Part shown: positions 7,451 through 16,750 of the stretch, piece after piece
Layout: each line of letters opens with the position of its first letter
Position numbering within the stretch: position 1 is the first letter of the stretch
From: Bacillus sp. SLBN-46
GTDB taxonomy: Bacteria > Bacillota > Bacilli > Bacillales > Cytobacillaceae
Direction: 5' to 3'
Length of the DNA: 64,000 nt
Assembly: GCF_031453555.1 (NCBI RefSeq)
Contig: NZ_JAVIZM010000001.1
Coordinates: 936,001-1,000,000 of the forward strand
Notes under the pieces: model-generated
Told to the model about the DNA's origin: nothing
What the model saw: only the letters and a program-made list of their open reading frames with translations
Database searches by the model: none
Position numbers and translations under genes: made by a program

Positions 7451-8551
7451 TTATTCTATAAAATGTGGACTGTCCCCATATTTAACCAGGTTACGGCCGT
7501 TTTCCTTTGCTAGGTATACGGCTTCGTCTGCTGTTTTTAGCAAGTATTTCGGAGCGGTGGTCTCTGTGCTTGCGATGCCGATGGAAAGCGTGATGTATAT
7601 GGTCAGGTCGTTGACCAGGAATGGGTAGTTTTCAATCGTTTGGCGGATATTTTCCATTACACTTGTGGCCTGTTCCTTCATGCAGGAGGGCAGAATCACG
7701 ACAAACTCTTCACCGCCGTATCTGGCAAAAATGTCCCCATCTCTTAAGTGATCAGAGACAAGACGACTGACCTTTTCTAGAATGACATCCCCTACAAGGT
7801 GGCCGTACGTATCATTTACTTTTTTGAAATGGTCGATATCAATAAATGCCAAAGACAATGGATACGTCTCTTTTTTCTCGAAAACATATTCCTGATAAAA
7901 ATGCTTGAAAGCCCTTCTGTTATAGGCTTTTGTCAGTGGGTCTTTATTGGCACGATTCCATAATTCAATTTTGTGTATATACTCATTCTTTAAGTCCTTT
8001 ACAATCCAAAGCAGCAACAAGCTGAAAAGGATGTTCATGGGCAATGCCGTTGGTAGAATGAGAAGGAGGTAGTTTTTAACGGAAAGTACCCCAAAAATCA
8101 TCGAAACCACTATGTTGAGAAGGTTTAGAATAAGAACTGTGAATAGTACCTTTTTATAATTGCTCCAGTTTTTTGAAATCCAAGTAAGGAGTACAGCAGA
8201 CAGAGAGAGAACGACCATGTTCATAAAACCCACTACCGCAGCAGGGGTGATTCCAAAGGATAATCGTAATAGTCCAATTCCCACACCGATGGCCAGTATG
8301 GTAAGGGGATTTCTGTAATGCAGGGCAGCAATTATAATGGGAACGAATCGTAAGTCAAAAATGACAGAATCGTTTAAGTGGATCCCAAAAAACATCGAAC
8401 ACCAACCAGTGAAGATGGCGACAACTGTGAAACAGAGGGCTTTGAGACCTTTTTTCATGTCCACCAGCAGATGTTTATGAATAAAGCTCGATAAGTAAAT
8501 AATGGAAATGATGATAGCGGCATTAACGAGATATTCCTTAATTGTTATCAT
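7451..8551 (-). CDS. dgcK: membrane-bound diguanylate cyclase (5TMR-LYT + GGDEF), DgcK-like
   Basis: A 366-residue enzyme that makes cyclic di-GMP from two GTP. About six hydrophobic segments in residues 1-185 match the 5TMR-LYT sensor type. The GGDEF domain (about 202-360) has the active-site GGEEF at 279-283, IDIDHFKKVND for metal and nucleotide binding, and an RxxD inhibitory site (RDGD, 270-273) five residues before GGEEF. It should therefore be active and feedback inhibited. Length and layout match B. subtilis DgcK (YhcK). The C-terminal residues GDSPHFIE are encoded by half of a palindromic repeat, so the original end was probably different. Confidence 0.87.
   Translation of the reverse strand: MITIKEYLVNAAIIISIIYLSSFIHKHLLVDMKKGLKALCFTVVAIFTGWCSMFFGIHLNDSVIFDLRFVPIIIAALHYRNPLTILAIGVGIGLLRLSFGITPAAVVGFMNMVVLSLSAVLLTWISKNWSNYKKVLFTVLILNLLNIVVSMIFGVLSVKNYLLLILPTALPMNILFSLLLLWIVKDLKNEYIHKIELWNRANKDPLTKAYNRRAFKHFYQEYVFEKKETYPLSLAFIDIDHFKKVNDTYGHLVGDVILEKVSRLVSDHLRDGDIFARYGGEEFVVILPSCMKEQATSVMENIRQTIENYPFLVNDLTIYITLSIGIASTETTAPKYLLKTADEAVYLAKENGRNLVKYGDSPHFIE
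7465..7477. repeat. REP fragment inside the cyclase 3' end
   Basis: GTGGACTGTCCCC is one arm of the dispersed palindrome, lying within the last codons of the diguanylate cyclase gene. No second arm is visible nearby. Confidence 0.6.
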
Positions 8552-9150
8552 TCCGGTTTCCCCTTTGTCAGAGTGTGTGAATAGCCACAGGTATACTTTT
8601 GAATGGTGAGGAAATGAAGTCTCACTCGTCCATTTTTTCTATTTAGTATAATAGATTGTTGTTGTCGAATCACGTCTAGGGAATTCGCGTCAAAAAAAGC
8701 CGCCCGTCTAGGACAGCTTGTACGATTATTCGGTCTAGTGACTCTAGTATTTTAAAGAAGCAAGAGGGGGTGAAATAACAATAGACGTAAAGGAGATGAC
8801 CCCCTCTTCCATTCATCATACCTATAATTCAATTATTAGACAATTCGCTCGTGCTGAAATGTCGTATTTTGTGCCTCACATGTCCTTTGCTGACTCTTTT
8901 GTGGGGACAGTCCCCCGGCGCTTTAGCGCAGTGAGGGACTGTCCCCCACCTCTTTTTTCCTATGTTGAAAGTCCTACTGTTTATTGGTATAATTTTCTAC
9001 AAATTGTGATAATTCTTGGATCTATTAAACAACTAGTCTCTCAAGCTTGGTATTTAGAATATGAGGACAAACCACATAGTTTTTTGAAAGCGTTTTATAA
9101 TTTCCAAAACAGGTTTGGGGGTGTTTTTTCAGAAGAAAGATTGCTCAATA
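8552..9150. other. 600-bp intergenic region with a 10-bp inverted repeat and one REP copy
   Basis: No credible gene. An inverted repeat AAGAGGGGGT (8762-8771) / ACCCCCTCTT (8799-8808) can form a long hairpin. A REP copy follows at 8903. A reading frame that crosses the REP is not believable as a gene. The long AT-rich spacing before 9151 presumably holds the promoter of the surface protein. Confidence 0.5.
8903..8946. repeat. REP-like palindrome, copy 8
   Basis: Arms GGGGACAGTCCCCC and AGGGACTGTCCCC, loop GGCGCTTTAGCGCAGT. It lies about 200 bases upstream of the cadherin-repeat gene, so it is one of the few copies not directly at a gene 3' end. Confidence 0.9.
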
Positions 9151-12100
9151 ATGATCCATACAAAGAAGGGATGGAAGATCCGTTTGAAATTATTAAATCT
9201 TCGAGCACTTGTTGCATTTATTCTACTTTTACAAATTGCGTTTTCAGGCGCATTCAATCCGCAGCGAGCCTATGCGGTGAGCAGTACCGTGAAAGAAGGC
9301 GCGATTCATGAATTTACTCAGAATACGTGGGCGTATAGCAATCTCGTGTTCAGTCCTAGTGGGAATCAATACCTGTCCCATGTGAAAAATAGTACGGCGA
9401 TTGCTGTGAAAAAATGGGCGAATCAAAGCTGGAACGAAATCACCGCCATTACAACTAGCGCCAGTGGCGATACCGGGTTTAGCGGCCAGTCAGATATAGC
9501 GGTGGATACCAATGAAACTATTCATGCCGCATTTTTATTTTACCAGGGCTCAGGTACAACGAGCTATCGAGGCGTCAAATACGGTGTGTATAAAAATGGA
9601 AGCTGGTCTTTCCAAAACATAGAAGCCTATTCCGATCCTTATGGTTGGAAGAACATGTACAACCCAAGTATAGCTGTTGATTCACAAGGGAAGGCCCATA
9701 TTGCCTACCTATTCAACGATGCAAACGATCCAAGAAAATATGAGATTCATTATGCGACGAATCAATCGGGATCATGGGTAGTGAAGACAATCGCGAGCGG
9801 AACTAGCGCAATCGATGAAGTCAAAGACCCACAAATTGAAATAGACAAAAATGATACGATTCACATTACCTATGTAAAAGAAGACAACCAAAATACCTAC
9901 TATGGAAACTACTATTATACTCACAAGAAAACGACGGACAGCGCCTTTCCTGCGGCAGAGAAAATTACCGATGCTGTAGCTGACCAGAAAAACTACTACT
10001 ATACACCATTTACTTTGGATGGCAACGGTAAGGTTTATTTTTCCTATTATACTGGCAACTACTATACGGAATTCACCCCTTTTGATACTTATTTCCAAAC
10101 CAATCAGTCGGGGACTTGGAAAAAGGAACAAGTTTACAACGATCAGCAAAAGATATCCTATCCGGTCATGGTTAGTTTCTTAAACGACAAACCAACCTTG
10201 TTAATGTATTCTGAATCGTGGGATTGGCCGCCTTCTGAATTAGGCTTTTTCGCGATGGTGAAGGATGGAAGTGCTTGGACGAAGGGAACAAAGGCAGTCT
10301 CTCCAACGTTAATCGATCTTACACCAAGCGAATTAACCTATTCTGTTGATGCGAATGGGAATTTCATGATCGTCATGTTAGATAATGGATTAAGAAAAAT
10401 ATCCTACTTAAGTGCGACCAGCGAAGACTTCGGTCTACAGGCTAAGCTATCCACCAATGCAGATTTAAGTAACTTAACGCTTAGTGCTGGAGCTCTAACT
10501 CCTGGTTTTTCATCGGGAACATATGCATACGATGCCTCCGTGGGCTATGCGGTACAAACCGTCGATGTCACACCGACCGTTGCGGATGCAAAAGCAACCG
10601 TTAAGGTCAATGGACAAGCCGGGCCAAGTGGCGCAGCAGTAACGGTACCGTTAAACGTGGGCAGTAACACAATTACGGTTCAAGTCACCGCAGAGGATGG
10701 CAAGTCTGTTAAAACCTACACGGTAAATGTCTCAAGACAGCTTTCCAATAATTCAAATTTAAGCAATTTAACAGTGAGTACAGGGGAATTAACCCCTTCT
10801 TTTTCCGCAATGACCAAGGATTACCAGGTGACTGTTCCTTCCACTACGGCTTCGATCCGTTTGACTCCAACAGTGGCGGATTCTTTTGCCACTGTTACTG
10901 TTGCAGGTTCGGTGATCACTAGTGGGCAGCAAACAGGAGCGATTGCGCTTCATGCAGGAACTAATTCGATTCCGGTAGTCGTTACTGCTCAGAATGGCTC
11001 CACCACGACGTATACCGTCAATGTTGTTCGTAACAATCCACCTGTGACAGCGGATGCCACCTTCAGCGTCAATGAAAATGCCGCAGCAGGTACGATCGTT
11101 GGTACGTTACAGGCGAGTGATGGGGATGGCCAGCTGCTAAGTTATCGAATTCTTTCAGGCAACACGAACGGTGTGTTCAGTCTGAATGCAGCCACAGGGG
11201 AAATCAAGGTTCAAACGGGAAGCTTGCTAGACTTTGAGACGACGACTTCCTATACATTAGCGATTGAGGTAACGGACGGGCTCGAAACCACTACTGCTAT
11301 TGTAAAAATAAACGTTGCAGACTTAAACGACAATGGTCCTGTTCCACAAGGGTTTTCGGCTAACGTTGACGAGAACTTAGCCAATGGAACAGTAATTGGC
11401 ACAGTCACAACGAAGGATGCAGATGCTGGCAGCCAGTTTGAGTACAGCATTACTTCTGGAAACTCACTAGGTGCGTTTGCGATTGACCCTCAAAGTGGGG
11501 TAGTAACGGTGGCAGATGCAACGAAATTAGATTACGAGATAGTTAAAGAGTTTATTTTATCAGTAAAAGTAAGTGATGGAGCGAATACGGCAGACACAAC
11601 TGTTACCGTTCATTTAAATAACCTAAATGATAACCGTCCGGTTGTGAACGGTGCGGTGTTCCAGGTGAATGAAAATGCGGCAAATGGTGTGGGTGTTGGA
11701 ACGATGGTCGGAACCGATGCCGATGGTGACCGATTAACCTATTCTATCGTTTCCGGAAATGAAACCGGGGCTTTCGCGATTGATTCGGCAACGGGAGCCA
11801 TTACGGTTGCGGACGGCAGTCAACTAGACTATGAAACGAAATCATCACATGTCTTAACGGTAAGAGCGAGTGACGTCGTCGCTCCTTTGGTAGGCTTAAC
11901 GGCTTACCAGCAAGTGAAGCAATTGTTTGCAAGTGCTCTTGCGGAAACCGACGTGGCGACAATTACGATAAACGTCAATGACTTAAATGATAATCGTCCC
12001 GTGCCACAAGGATTTACGAAGTCAATAGATGAAAATAGCGCAAATGGCACCGTTGTTGGCACCGTTTCTGCGAACGATGCGGATGCGGGCAGCGCGTTAA

Positions 12101-14811
12101 CCTACGAAATTACCTCTGGTAATGAAGTGGGTGCGTTTGCGATCGATGCCCAGACGGGTGAGGTCACGGTTGCTGATGCGAGCCAGCTAGATTACGAGAC
12201 AGTTAAAGGGTTTATTTTATCGGTAAAAGTAAGCGATGGAACCCATTCAGAGGTTACAACTGTAACGATTAACCTAACCAATTTGAACGACAACCATCCG
12301 GTTGTGGGGGATAAGGTGTTTGGCGTCGATGAAAATTCGGGAAATGGAACCGCGGTTGGAACGGTTACTGGAACTGATGCGGATGGCGACACACTCAGCT
12401 ACTCCCTTGTCTCTGGGAACGAAACAGGTGCTTTTGCAATTAACTCGGCAACAGGGGAAATCATGGTAGCAGATGGTAGTCTGCTAGATTATGAAGCGAA
12501 AACTACCTATGTTGTTACGGTACAAGCTAGTGATGTGGCGGCTCCAGTGCAGGGACTGTCATCTTATTCATTAGTCACTGCACTAGATGCGGTTCAAACG
12601 GCAGGTACGGATACGGCGACGATTACGATTCATGTCAATGACTTAAATGACAACCGTCCCGTGCCACAAGGATTTACGAAGTCCATCGATGAAAATACCG
12701 CGAATGGTACAGTATTGGGCACAGTGACCGCAACCGATGCAGATGCGGGTAGCGTGTTAACGTATGAGATTACCGCTGGGAACGAAGCGGGTGCTTTTGC
12801 GATTGATGCAAAGACGGGTGAAGTCACGGTTGCTGATGCGAGCCAACTAGATTACGAAACTGTAAAAGGGTTTATTTTTAAAGTAAAAGTAAATGATGGC
12901 TTGAATACAGCGGACACAACGGTGACGGTAAACTTAAACAATGTGAACGACAACCAACCAGTTGTGGGCGATGCGGTGTTTGGTCTGGATGAAAATGCGG
13001 CAAACGGTACAGTGGTAGGTACGGTTACCGGAAGCGATGCTGACGGAGACACACTCCGCTATCAAATTGTCGCTGGCAATGATTCGGGTGCTTTTGCGTT
13101 GGATGCTGATACAGGAAAATTAACCGTAGCGGATACTAGCAAACTAGATTACGAGACGGTGAAAAGCTTTATTTTATCCGTAAAGGTAAGTGATGGAGCA
13201 GAAACGGCGAATGCAAGTGTGACGGTCGACGTTCATAATGTGAATGACAACGCACCGGTTGTGGAGGATATCGTGACTTCCATCGATGAAAATACGGCAA
13301 ATGATACCGAAGTGGGTGTGGTAACAGGCCGTGATGCGGATGGAGATGCGTTAAGCTATCGTATCGTTTCCGGAAACGAGGCGGAGGCCTTTGCCATTGA
13401 TGCTGCTACTGGAAAAATAACAGTAGCGAACGCGGCCAAACTTGATTATGAAGTGGTTCAAGATTTCACGTTGAAAGTGGAGGTCAGTGATGGAACACAT
13501 ACGGCAGAATCTAAGGTGGCAATCCATCTGAAAAATGTCAATGATAATGCGCCAGTAGTGGAAGACGCTGAGTTTACCATCGATGAAAAGGCAGCTAACG
13601 GAACGGTGCTTGGAACCGTGAAGGCGAGCGATGCCGATCAGGATGCCGTTACCTATACGGTTACTGCTGGAAATGACGAAGGGATTTTTAACGTGAGTAA
13701 AACGACTGGGGAAGTGACAGTCGCAGACGCGTCCTTGTTGAATGCAGCAGTAAAAGACAAGCATACCCTAACGATCAGCGTGAGTGATGGCAAGCACCAA
13801 ACTCCGGCCACTGCTCTCGTTCATGTTCTATCTGTGGATGCGACATTAAGTCAGTTAACGGTAAGTGAGGGCAAGTTAAAGCCTGATTTCAAACCAGGTC
13901 TGACTAATTATCATGTCATTGTCGAAGACGATACGGATTCGATTACCCTTACTCCAACGACAACGAATGGAAACGCGAAGGTGACCATAAATGAGAAGAC
14001 GAACACGAGTGGTCAAGAGAGTGAGGCAGTTTCTTTAGATTATGGAAAAAACACGATAACGATTGAAGTAACGGCTCAACATGGTGAAGTCACAGTCTAT
14101 ACGATTGAGGTTCTGCGTCTGCAGAAGCTTGTGCCTACCAAGCCTATGAAGCATGGTGAATCGGTAAGCTTCTCGGATGAACAGGTGAACTTGATTGATT
14201 ATCAAGGGACGCTGGTTGTGAATTTAAAGAAGAGCTTGGATGATGTAAAAGACGTTCAGTTTACCGCAGAGCAGCTAGAGATCTTGGTTGAGAGACAGGC
14301 TGTGATTAAGATCGTGAAGGATGATGTCCAGCTGGTGATTCCGGCAGTCAACTTTGCGAAGGGCGGAGCGCTAACGATTAGTTTGAAACGGGTAGCAAAG
14401 GATCCGAAGAAGCTTCCATTTTCTGACCTGGCGAGAAGCGCGGTGTATAACTTTACGATTACGCTCGGAGATCAGGTGATTCATCAGTTTGACCACTCAA
14501 TTGAACTTGCGTTTTCGGTTGAAGGGGCACATGCCGGAGATTTACAGGTGTATTATTGGAATGAAGGGAATAAGAAATGGGAGCTTGTAGGCGGAACGTT
14601 GAAAGACGGTCAGGTCACAGGAAAAACTGACCACTTTAGCACGTTTGCTGTGTTTGCACCAAGTGATTTGGTCGCAAAAGAAGAACCATCTTCCAACGAT
14701 TCAGAACTCCCAGCAACAGCAACAAACATGTATAACTGGTTACTCGCAGGTATCCTCTTCATCATTATTGGAGCAGGCGCTATTTTAAGACAGCGTCGGA
14801 GAGACATTTAA
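9151..14811 (+). CDS. cell-wall-anchored surface protein with nine cadherin repeats
   Basis: 1886 residues. The ATG at 9151 is chosen because it begins a clean signal peptide (KK...RLKLLNLRALVAFILLLQIAFSGAF, cleavage near AYA). Residues about 35-430 look like a beta-propeller or BNR-type region. Two Cadherin-like beta-sandwich (PF12733 type) domains lie at about 433-529 and 531-627. Nine cadherin repeats fill about 628-1560, each with a VDEN motif, DADG, LDYE and DLNDN/NVNDN calcium sites. A third PF12733-type domain is at about 1562-1657, then a C-terminal beta domain. The end is LPATA (about 1853), a hydrophobic stretch and RQRRR, a sorting signal of the LPxTA kind used by class D sortases. 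It is likely a calcium-stiffened adhesion or matrix protein. Repeats 4-5 and 6-7 are almost identical pairs, indicating recent duplication. Confidence 0.9.
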   Translation: MIHTKKGWKIRLKLLNLRALVAFILLLQIAFSGAFNPQRAYAVSSTVKEGAIHEFTQNTWAYSNLVFSPSGNQYLSHVKNSTAIAVKKWANQSWNEITAITTSASGDTGFSGQSDIAVDTNETIHAAFLFYQGSGTTSYRGVKYGVYKNGSWSFQNIEAYSDPYGWKNMYNPSIAVDSQGKAHIAYLFNDANDPRKYEIHYATNQSGSWVVKTIASGTSAIDEVKDPQIEIDKNDTIHITYVKEDNQNTYYGNYYYTHKKTTDSAFPAAEKITDAVADQKNYYYTPFTLDGNGKVYFSYYTGNYYTEFTPFDTYFQTNQSGTWKKEQVYNDQQKISYPVMVSFLNDKPTLLMYSESWDWPPSELGFFAMVKDGSAWTKGTKAVSPTLIDLTPSELTYSVDANGNFMIVMLDNGLRKISYLSATSEDFGLQAKLSTNADLSNLTLSAGALTPGFSSGTYAYDASVGYAVQTVDVTPTVADAKATVKVNGQAGPSGAAVTVPLNVGSNTITVQVTAEDGKSVKTYTVNVSRQLSNNSNLSNLTVSTGELTPSFSAMTKDYQVTVPSTTASIRLTPTVADSFATVTVAGSVITSGQQTGAIALHAGTNSIPVVVTAQNGSTTTYTVNVVRNNPPVTADATFSVNENAAAGTIVGTLQASDGDGQLLSYRILSGNTNGVFSLNAATGEIKVQTGSLLDFETTTSYTLAIEVTDGLETTTAIVKINVADLNDNGPVPQGFSANVDENLANGTVIGTVTTKDADAGSQFEYSITSGNSLGAFAIDPQSGVVTVADATKLDYEIVKEFILSVKVSDGANTADTTVTVHLNNLNDNRPVVNGAVFQVNENAANGVGVGTMVGTDADGDRLTYSIVSGNETGAFAIDSATGAITVADGSQLDYETKSSHVLTVRASDVVAPLVGLTAYQQVKQLFASALAETDVATITINVNDLNDNRPVPQGFTKSIDENSANGTVVGTVSANDADAGSALTYEITSGNEVGAFAIDAQTGEVTVADASQLDYETVKGFILSVKVSDGTHSEVTTVTINLTNLNDNHPVVGDKVFGVDENSGNGTAVGTVTGTDADGDTLSYSLVSGNETGAFAINSATGEIMVADGSLLDYEAKTTYVVTVQASDVAAPVQGLSSYSLVTALDAVQTAGTDTATITIHVNDLNDNRPVPQGFTKSIDENTANGTVLGTVTATDADAGSVLTYEITAGNEAGAFAIDAKTGEVTVADASQLDYETVKGFIFKVKVNDGLNTADTTVTVNLNNVNDNQPVVGDAVFGLDENAANGTVVGTVTGSDADGDTLRYQIVAGNDSGAFALDADTGKLTVADTSKLDYETVKSFILSVKVSDGAETANASVTVDVHNVNDNAPVVEDIVTSIDENTANDTEVGVVTGRDADGDALSYRIVSGNEAEAFAIDAATGKITVANAAKLDYEVVQDFTLKVEVSDGTHTAESKVAIHLKNVNDNAPVVEDAEFTIDEKAANGTVLGTVKASDADQDAVTYTVTAGNDEGIFNVSKTTGEVTVADASLLNAAVKDKHTLTISVSDGKHQTPATALVHVLSVDATLSQLTVSEGKLKPDFKPGLTNYHVIVEDDTDSITLTPTTTNGNAKVTINEKTNTSGQESEAVSLDYGKNTITIEVTAQHGEVTVYTIEVLRLQKLVPTKPMKHGESVSFSDEQVNLIDYQGTLVVNLKKSLDDVKDVQFTAEQLEILVERQAVIKIVKDDVQLVIPAVNFAKGGALTISLKRVAKDPKKLPFSDLARSAVYNFTITLGDQVIHQFDHSIELAFSVEGAHAGDLQVYYWNEGNKKWELVGGTLKDGQVTGKTDHFSTFAVFAPSDLVAKEEPSSNDSELPATATNMYNWLLAGILFIIIGAGAILRQRRRDI

Positions 14812-14821
14812 TAACAAAAAA

Positions 14822-14866
14822 GGGGATAGTCCCCCGTTGCGCAAAATGCGCCGGGGGACTGTCCCC
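14822..14866. repeat. REP-like palindrome, copy 9
   Basis: Arms GGGGATAGTCCCCC and GGGGGACTGTCCCC around GTTGCGCAAAATGCGCC. It directly follows the surface protein gene. Confidence 0.9.
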
Positions 14867-14911
14867 AAACATAAGAGAGCTGCTCTAAAAGAAGCATGCT
14901 CTCTTATGTTT
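14867..14911. terminator. bidirectional terminator hairpin
   Basis: Perfect 14-bp inverted repeat AAACATAAGAGAGC / GCTCTCTTATGTTT with a 17-base loop, between the convergent surface protein gene and HIRAN gene. A/T-rich ends allow termination in both directions. Confidence 0.75.
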
Positions 14912-14916
14912 ATCAA

Positions 14917-15483
14917 TTAATGGTTTTCGTTGTATTCGTATAGATCCGTCCAGTCCTCGCTTGGATCGTAGTCATCGCTTCCTCTGTCAGACTCATCCCA
15001 AAAATAGTTGTGCGACGGATAATCATCATAATCGTCATAATCATCACTTCTGTAATGACTACTCGCATAGCTAGTAGGCTTGGATGCATAGTGTGATAGT
15101 TTATTTGTTTGAACAGCAGGTGCCACCGGCTGATGGTTTTTAATTTTTTCAGAATCAGTGGAAAGGATTACTTCTAGTCCATAGTTATAGCCATTTCCCC
15201 CTAATTTTTTATTGATTTTTGCATAAACCGTAACACCTGAGTCCATCTTTGGTGCAAGGTTAGCGGCAGCGTCACGCGGGACCCAGCCGATGTTTTGGTT
15301 GCGGCTATTATAGATTCCTATCGCATTTCTATCATAGGCATTGTTCCTATCACGTCTAATGGTAATTTGATCGTACACACTCAAACTAGCAATTATTCCT
15401 TGTCTGCCTTCATAGGTTACGCCGGCTAGTTTGACCGTTGTATGGATATAAGCTTTAGTTGCTGCCAACCACAGCTGCTGCAA
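14917..15483 (-). CDS. HIRAN-domain protein (possibly the frameshifted 3' half of a longer gene)
   Basis: 188 residues. Residues about 18-110 form a HIRAN domain (VKLAGVTYEGRQGI..., VYDQITIRRDRNNAYDRNAIGIY, IGWVPRDAAANLAPKMDSG). HIRAN modules bind DNA ends or damaged DNA and occur in HLTF-like helicases. The C-terminal 70 residues are Ser/Tyr/Asp-rich and disordered (DDYDDYDDYPSHNYF). The start is a TTG without a proper ribosome site, and the frame overlaps the upstream zinc-ribbon gene by 58 bases in another phase. Either the two are coupled, or one ancestral TM-zinc ribbon-HIRAN gene has suffered a frameshift. Confidence 0.75.
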   Translation of the reverse strand: MQQLWLAATKAYIHTTVKLAGVTYEGRQGIIASLSVYDQITIRRDRNNAYDRNAIGIYNSRNQNIGWVPRDAAANLAPKMDSGVTVYAKINKKLGGNGYNYGLEVILSTDSEKIKNHQPVAPAVQTNKLSHYASKPTSYASSHYRSDDYDDYDDYPSHNYFWDESDRGSDDYDPSEDWTDLYEYNENH

Positions 15484-15746
15484 ACCTTTGAATAGCTATT
15501 TACTTGAACGGACGAAGTTTTGCTGCAACGTGGGCAAGTCATATTTGTATAACTTGGATTGGGAGTATGGTTATAGCTTGTTTTTTGATGGGTGTTTGAG
15601 TGGAGCGTAGTGTTAGAGTTTGAACTGGAACTATAGTTAGAACTTGAACTAGAGCTAGGATTAGAGTTTGAACTAGAGCCAGAAGCGCTTGAAAAGAACC
15701 AAATAATTGCGATGATAATAAGAATTGTAAACATATTCGTCCCCAC
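15426..15746 (-). CDS. membrane-anchored zinc-ribbon protein
   Basis: 106 residues. An N-terminal membrane segment (MFTILIIIAIIWFF) is followed by a low-complexity Ser/Asn linker (SSSSNYSSSSNSN) and a CPRC...CSSC zinc ribbon near residues 70-92. The last 17 residues after the ribbon overlap the HIRAN gene in another frame and look unlike a conserved end, so this may be the 5' part of a split gene. The ATG at 15746, or the one at 15734 in frame, both precede the membrane segment. Confidence 0.6.
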   Translation of the reverse strand: MGTNMFTILIIIAIIWFFSSASGSSSNSNPSSSSSSNYSSSSNSNTTLHSNTHQKTSYNHTPNPSYTNMTCPRCSKTSSVQVNSYSKVCSSCGWQQLKLISIQRSN

Positions 15747-15953
15747 TTTTCGTATGAATGTTTCAAATAACTATTTTTTTCATAATATTGTTACTAATTC
15801 ACTATAACAAATGATTAGTACCAATTCACCAAGATTTTTGTATAATATGTCAAAAAATGATAAAGCACATGAAATTTTTACTATTATTGCTAACATATAT
15901 TTACTTATAATTAACTAGTAGGATTTTAAATACAATTAATGGAGTGTTGGAAA

Positions 15954-16565
15954 ATGAGCAATGTCAAACAGTTATTGGACAAGGCAGTATCTTATAAAAG
16001 GGCAGGGAACTTAGAATCGGCAAAAAATTGTTACATTGAAGCGGTAGATTTGGACCCGTATAATATGATGACCTACATAAGTCTAGGGAAAACAGCCCAC
16101 TTATTAAAAAATCAGAATCTAGCGGTTAGAAGCTATTTAGCAGCAACACATATTCAACTCTCTCCTATTGAAAAAGCAATCAATGAAAATAACTTGCCTA
16201 TGCATCTAAGATTTCAATATGAGGGATTCCCGAAGGATTTACTAGCATCATTACCAAAAAAGTCTGCATTTACTATTTTTATAGATGTAAACACTCCACG
16301 ACATCTTGCTCATTCTGTTGTCGATTTATCAGTAAGCACATTAAAAGAGAATCCTCAACTTGTGCCGTACTCAGAAGTTTATCGTGCACATATATTAGGA
16401 AATGGAACACATGATAGTGTTTTACAAAGATTCGCTTTAACTTCCAGCGACCAAATCGAAAATGACGAGAACGTGTATATTCCATATGGCAGGAAGTTTG
16501 TCCTATCAGAATTGAAGTGGGATAAGATTCACAGTAATAACGTTCTGGATCTTTATTTTAGTTAA
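15954..16565 (+). CDS. TPR-repeat protein of unknown function
   Basis: 203 residues. The N-terminal 70 residues contain two TPR motifs (QLLDKAVSYKRAGNLESAKNCYIEAVDLDPYN, then YISLGKTAHLLKNQNLAVRSYLAA). The remaining part (DLLASLPKKSAFTIFIDVNTPRHLAHSVVDL...) belongs to no family I recognise and is cytosolic. The ATG at 15954 is preceded by GGAG at 9-base spacing; the in-frame ATG at 15939 is not. The gene stands just upstream of the RecQ-nuclease gene on the same strand, 185 bases apart. It may be part of that module, but separate promoters are possible. Confidence 0.65.
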   Translation: MSNVKQLLDKAVSYKRAGNLESAKNCYIEAVDLDPYNMMTYISLGKTAHLLKNQNLAVRSYLAATHIQLSPIEKAINENNLPMHLRFQYEGFPKDLLASLPKKSAFTIFIDVNTPRHLAHSVVDLSVSTLKENPQLVPYSEVYRAHILGNGTHDSVLQRFALTSSDQIENDENVYIPYGRKFVLSELKWDKIHSNNVLDLYFS

Positions 16566-16750
16566 GAGTGACAATTATATAACGAAACTTCTTACTATTG
16601 CTTAAAAAAAGTTGGGAAGAATGGTAAGCATGTTATTTTTATAAATTTGTATACGCTAAGGGAATCTATTATCTTTTTAATGGGTTCCTTTTTTTAGGAA
16701 TATAATCCTATAATAGAGGTATTAATAGTAACTGTGAAGGTGTTTAAACC

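Noticed and set aside
8796..9311. A 171-codon open frame upstream of the cadherin-repeat gene
   Set aside because: It runs straight through a REP palindrome and overlaps the real surface-protein start in another frame; no ribosome site, no family.
9772..13764. Several minus-strand open frames inside the cadherin-repeat gene
   Set aside because: They are shadows of a long, repeat-rich coding gene; recurrent lengths follow the repeat period.
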